NCBI GenBank assembly: GCA_038363005.1
Contig: JBBQBI010000026.1
Coordinates: 9,154-73,153 of the forward strand
Source: JAKOWB01 sp038363005
Lineage (GTDB): Bacteria; Pseudomonadota; Alphaproteobacteria; Kiloniellales; JACOMY01
Direction: 5' to 3'
Length of the DNA stretch: 64,000 bases
Shown here: positions 61,303-64,000 of the stretch, in pieces
How the letters are laid out: each line of letters opens with the position of its first letter
How positions within the stretch are numbered: the stretch's first letter is position 1
Translations under genes and position numbers: made by a program
The notes under the pieces: model-generated
Seen by the model: the letters and a program-made list of their open reading frames with translations, nothing else
Databases searched by the model: none
Told to the model about the DNA's origin: nothing

Positions 61303-62017
61303 AGCGGTGCCCCAGGTAGACGGAGATGACGTCTGGCCGCCGGGCCACCTCGGCGGGTGGCCCCTCGGCCAGCAACCGGCCGCGCGCCAGCACGATCAGA
61401 CGCTGGCTCAGCGCCATCACGGCGCGCATGTCGTGCTCGACAAAAACCAGGCTGATGCCCTCGGCAGCGACGCGCCGCAGGATCGCCAGCACCTCGTCGG
61501 TCTCAGTGCCGTTCAGCCCGGCGACCACCTCGTCAGTCATGATGAGCTGCGGGCCGGTGGCTACGGCGCGGGCGATCTCCACCCGCTTCTGCTCTGACAC
61601 GGTCAACTGCTCGGTCAGCGCCGCACCACGATCGCCCAGTTCGCAGAGTTCCAGCGCACGCCGGGTTTCCGCGTGCGCGTCGCCGCCCTTGGGCCGGAAG
61701 CGCGCCGCCAGCAGCACGTTGTCATAGGCACTCATGCCGGCGATAAGCGAGGTGGTCTGGAAGGTGCGTCCAATGCCGGCGCGGCAGATCTGGTCCGGCC
61801 GGCGGCCCGAGATGCGTTCGCCACGAAAGCGCACCTCGCCGCTGCTCAGCTTCTGCAGGCCGGAAATCAGGTTGAACAGCGTCGTTTTGCCGGCGCCATT
61901 CGGCCCGATCAGGCCGACGATCTCGCCCGGCGCGACGCTGAAGCTGACGTCGCCGACGGCCTCGATACCGCCGAAGCGCTTGCTGACCTTCTCCAGCTCG
62001 AGCAGCGCGCCGCTCAT
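61286..62017 (-). CDS. livG: Branched-chain amino acid-type ABC importer ATPase
   Basis: 243 residues. IGPNGAGKTTLFNLISGLQK, the LivG-type insert IGRTFQTTSLIAGMSAYDNV, TVSEQKRVEIARAVATGP, Walker B IMTDEVVAGLNGTE and FVEHDMRAVMAL. The signature is SEQKR rather than the common SGGxQR, and the residues MTDEVVAG vary slightly. ATG 62017 with AGGAGG; overlaps the livM stop. Confidence 0.95.
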   Translation of the reverse strand: MSGALLELEKVSKRFGGIEAVGDVSFSVAPGEIVGLIGPNGAGKTTLFNLISGLQKLSSGEVRFRGERISGRRPDQICRAGIGRTFQTTSLIAGMSAYDNVLLAARFRPKGGDAHAETRRALELCELGDRGAALTEQLTVSEQKRVEIARAVATGPQLIMTDEVVAGLNGTETDEVLAILRRVAAEGISLVFVEHDMRAVMALSQRLIVLARGRLLAEGPPAEVARRPDVISVYLGHRYAARH

Positions 62018-63012
62018 GGCAGGGCCTCCTGCTTGCGGGCGGGCAGCGCGGCCGGCGCCGGGGCCTTGGAGGGGCGCCGGCGGAACCACGAAACCACGCC
62101 GCCGGGCCGGAAGGTGATCACCAGCACGATGAGCAGCCCAAATATCAGCCGGTGGTAATCCAGGAAGTTCGCCCAGGCGATCTGGTCGATTACCGTCAAC
62201 GCGATGCCACCGACGATGGGGCCGACCACCGTGCCGATGCCGCCGAAGATGGCAATCAGGATCATGTTCAGCGTGATCGCCAGGTCGAAGACGTTGTCGA
62301 CCGAGATGTAGGTCAGGAAGGGTGCATAGGCGGCGCCGATGACGCCTGGAATCGCGGCCGAGATGACGAAGGCAATGGCCTTGTAGCGCGTGCAGGGAAT
62401 CCCGACGGAGGCAGCCACCACCTCGTCCTTGTGGATCGCATGCAGCGCGTGGCCGATCTTCGAGTGGATGGTCAGCACGATGGCCACCAGCGTACCACCC
62501 AGCAGACCCAGCATGAGGTAGTAGTAGAAGTGCAACGAGCCGACGTCAGGCAGGGTCCAGCCCAGGTCCCATTCCGCCATCCCGCGGGTGAAGCGCCACT
62601 CCCGCAGGCCGGTCTGCACCGCCAGCATGGCCGCCAGGGTCGAGAGCGCGAAGTAGAAGCCACGCTGGCGCAGGATCGGGATGAAAAGCAGCGCGAAGAG
62701 TCCGGCCATCAGGCCGCCAGCCAGCAGCGCGGCGAGCAGACCCATCTCCCACCTGACCATGACAATGGCCGCGGTATAGGCACCCAGCCCGAAGAAGACG
62801 CCATGGCCGAAGCTTGGATAGCCGGCCACACCGCCGATCAGGTTCCAGGCGCTGGCCAACGCGATGTTGACGAAGACGAAGACCAGCAGCCGCTCCCAGT
62901 AGGAGTTCACCAGCGCCGGCAGCAGGGCCAGCAGCAAGGCGAAGGCCAGGATCAGCAGCAGGCGCGAGAGCACCGGGCGGCGGCGCAGCCAGAGGGCGAG
63001 GCGATCACTCAT
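62014..63012 (-). CDS. livM: Branched-chain amino acid-type ABC importer permease
   Basis: 332 residues with about nine membrane segments. WNLIGGVAGYPSFGHGVFFG is the LivM hallmark, and IFGGIGTVVGPIVGG near the end is also conserved. It pairs with LivH. ATG 63012, four bases after the livH stop. Confidence 0.95.
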   Translation of the reverse strand: MSDRLALWLRRRPVLSRLLLILAFALLLALLPALVNSYWERLLVFVFVNIALASAWNLIGGVAGYPSFGHGVFFGLGAYTAAIVMVRWEMGLLAALLAGGLMAGLFALLFIPILRQRGFYFALSTLAAMLAVQTGLREWRFTRGMAEWDLGWTLPDVGSLHFYYYLMLGLLGGTLVAIVLTIHSKIGHALHAIHKDEVVAASVGIPCTRYKAIAFVISAAIPGVIGAAYAPFLTYISVDNVFDLAITLNMILIAIFGGIGTVVGPIVGGIALTVIDQIAWANFLDYHRLIFGLLIVLVITFRPGGVVSWFRRRPSKAPAPAALPARKQEALP

Positions 63013-63016
63013 GGGG

Positions 63017-63883
63017 CTACTTTCGGGCCAGCGCGCCGAGGCTGAACAGGCCCTGCGGGCGTGCGATCAGCACGAGGATGAGGGTGCCGAAGATGATCGC
63101 CGGCGCCAGCGTTGGATAGAGGTAGTAGGCGGCGAAGTTCAGCACCCCGAAGACGAAGCCGCCGACCAGCGCGCCGCCCATCGAGCCCATGCCGCCGATC
63201 ACCACCACCAGGAAGGCGTCGATGGTCCAGTGGAAATGCATGTAGGCCGCGGTCGGTGTCAGCATCACCAAAAGCGAGCCCGCCAGGCCGGCCCAGATGC
63301 CGCAGACCAGCATGGTCAGCATATAGATGCGCCCGGCGTCGATCCCCACCAGCTCGGCATTGCGGCGGGAGTCGCGGCAGGCCCGCACCGCGCGACCGAA
63401 GTCGGTCTTCTGCAGCAGCAGGAAAAGTACGCCGGCCGATGCCAGCGCGATGGCAAAGACGATGAGGTCGAGCGTCGGCACGAAGCTGCCGAACAGCTGC
63501 ACCGCCGGCGGCAGTCCACCCAGATCGACCCGCAGCACGCGTTCGGAGGTGCCGAAGATTTTGTTCAGCACTTCGGTCAAGACCACGGCGATGCCGAAGG
63601 TCTGCACCAGAACCATGAAGGGGTGCAGGGCGAAAACCCGTGCGATCAGTCCACGCTGCAGCAGCGCGCCCAGCACGCCGCTGCTGAGCGCCGCGACGGC
63701 GCAGGCCAGGACCAGCGGCACCTGCAGCTCGGTCACCAGCCACCAGGTCACCGCCGCCCCCAGCACCACGAAGATGCCGTGCGCCAAGTTGACGATGCCA
63801 AGCACGCCCAGCACCAGCGAGAAGCCGAAGGCCGAGAGCGCGAAAATGGCGCCACGCAGCAGGCCGAAGATGATGATGTCCAT
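63017..63883 (-). CDS. livH: Branched-chain amino acid-type ABC importer permease
   Basis: 288 residues from ATG 63883 (MDIIIFGLLRGAIFALSAFG). LGVLGIVNLAHGIFVVLGA and VVIGGMGSMGGALVGGFVFG are LivH hallmarks. A longer in-frame version would reach into low-complexity sequence at the window edge and is rejected. No binding-protein gene is visible upstream before the sequence degrades. First visible gene of a 12-gene operon ending at 52851. Confidence 0.94.
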   Translation of the reverse strand: MDIIIFGLLRGAIFALSAFGFSLVLGVLGIVNLAHGIFVVLGAAVTWWLVTELQVPLVLACAVAALSSGVLGALLQRGLIARVFALHPFMVLVQTFGIAVVLTEVLNKIFGTSERVLRVDLGGLPPAVQLFGSFVPTLDLIVFAIALASAGVLFLLLQKTDFGRAVRACRDSRRNAELVGIDAGRIYMLTMLVCGIWAGLAGSLLVMLTPTAAYMHFHWTIDAFLVVVIGGMGSMGGALVGGFVFGVLNFAAYYLYPTLAPAIIFGTLILVLIARPQGLFSLGALARK

Positions 63884-64000
63884 GACGTACTCTACCGCAG
63901 CACGCGGAGGGAGGCGGGGGGGGGCCCAGCCCAGGCGCCCGCCGCCCCCCCCACACCCCCCCGCCGCCCACGCCCGCACCCCGGTGATAAAAAAACCCGG
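63884..64000. other. Low-complexity window end, possibly unreliable sequence
   Basis: Runs of G (GGGGGGGG near 63918) and C (CCCCCCCC and CCCCCCC near 63945-63962) and an A-run near the end are unlike the rest of the window. This looks like the degraded end of a contig. It should hold the livH promoter or an upstream livJ/K gene, but nothing can be read. Confidence 0.6.

Noticed and set aside
63017..63979. Extended livH with a 32-residue leader
   Set aside because: The leader comes from low-complexity GC runs at the window end; the ATG at 63883 gives the usual LivH start.

Overview
This is 64 kb of high-GC DNA with dense, tightly overlapped catabolic operons: ATGA, TGATG and GTGA stop/start overlaps are common. 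It has several ABC importers and many CoA-ester enzymes. The protein families (P4-type integrase relics, Dpp/Pot/Liv importers, Tat-exported binding protein, MaoC/SDR/thiolase/DUF35 sets) suggest a heterotrophic alphaproteobacterium. That taxonomic guess is inference; there is no rRNA or tRNA in the window to test it.

Layout. (1) 1-7.2 kb: a minus-strand peptide-type ABC importer (partial ATPase, two permeases, Tat-exported binding protein) with a mandelate-racemase-like enzyme and an M14-type deacylase, divergent from a GntR/FCD regulator across a perfect 14-bp palindrome. (2) 7.2-10.1 kb: a gene graveyard holding a truncated TRAP binding protein, a broken P4-type integrase, a live TetR gene, and relics of a second peptide importer. 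(3) 10.1-17.5 kb, minus: cassette A, in transcription order Cys-less thiolase-like protein, DUF35, SDR, two-domain MaoC, AMP ligase, amidohydrolase and a split MaoC pair. (4) 17.7-24.0 kb, plus: a complete Dpp-type importer with a fused double ATPase, and a class II aldolase. (5) 24.0-30.1 kb: a broken RidA gene, a second amidohydrolase, a dimethylformamidase-like large subunit, a second enolase-superfamily enzyme, and a divergent XRE/cupin regulator. (6) 30.1-30.7 kb: a second integrase relic, a direct repeat of the one at 8.2 kb. (7) 31-44.2 kb: IclR regulator, hydratase, divergent palindrome, then cassette B in the same gene order as cassette A (its SDR is broken), followed by a polyamine-type importer and a DUF2817 zinc peptidase-like gene. 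(8) 44.5-63.9 kb: a third acyl-CoA cluster with plus-strand genes (ligase, luciferase-like flavin monooxygenase, esterase) and minus-strand genes (thiolase/DUF35, duplicated CMD protein, nitroreductase, SRPBCC; TetR; then a 12-gene livHMGF-to-CoA-transferase operon with a TPP-dependent E1 pair and a free lipoyl protein).

How they may work together (inference): each block pairs an importer with an enzyme that opens or deacylates an amide, lactone or ring compound (amidohydrolase, formamidase-like enzyme, M14 deacylase, esterase). Blocks 3, 7 and 8 add an acyl-CoA ligase and beta-oxidation-like steps (hydratase, dehydrogenase, thiolase or aldolase). Local regulators of five families sit beside candidate operators. 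Substrates cannot be named from sequence alone. The strongest candidates for something new are the duplicated collinear A/B cassette, with its unusual ligase and thiolase active sites, and the E1/lipoyl-carrier operon at 52.9-60.6 kb.
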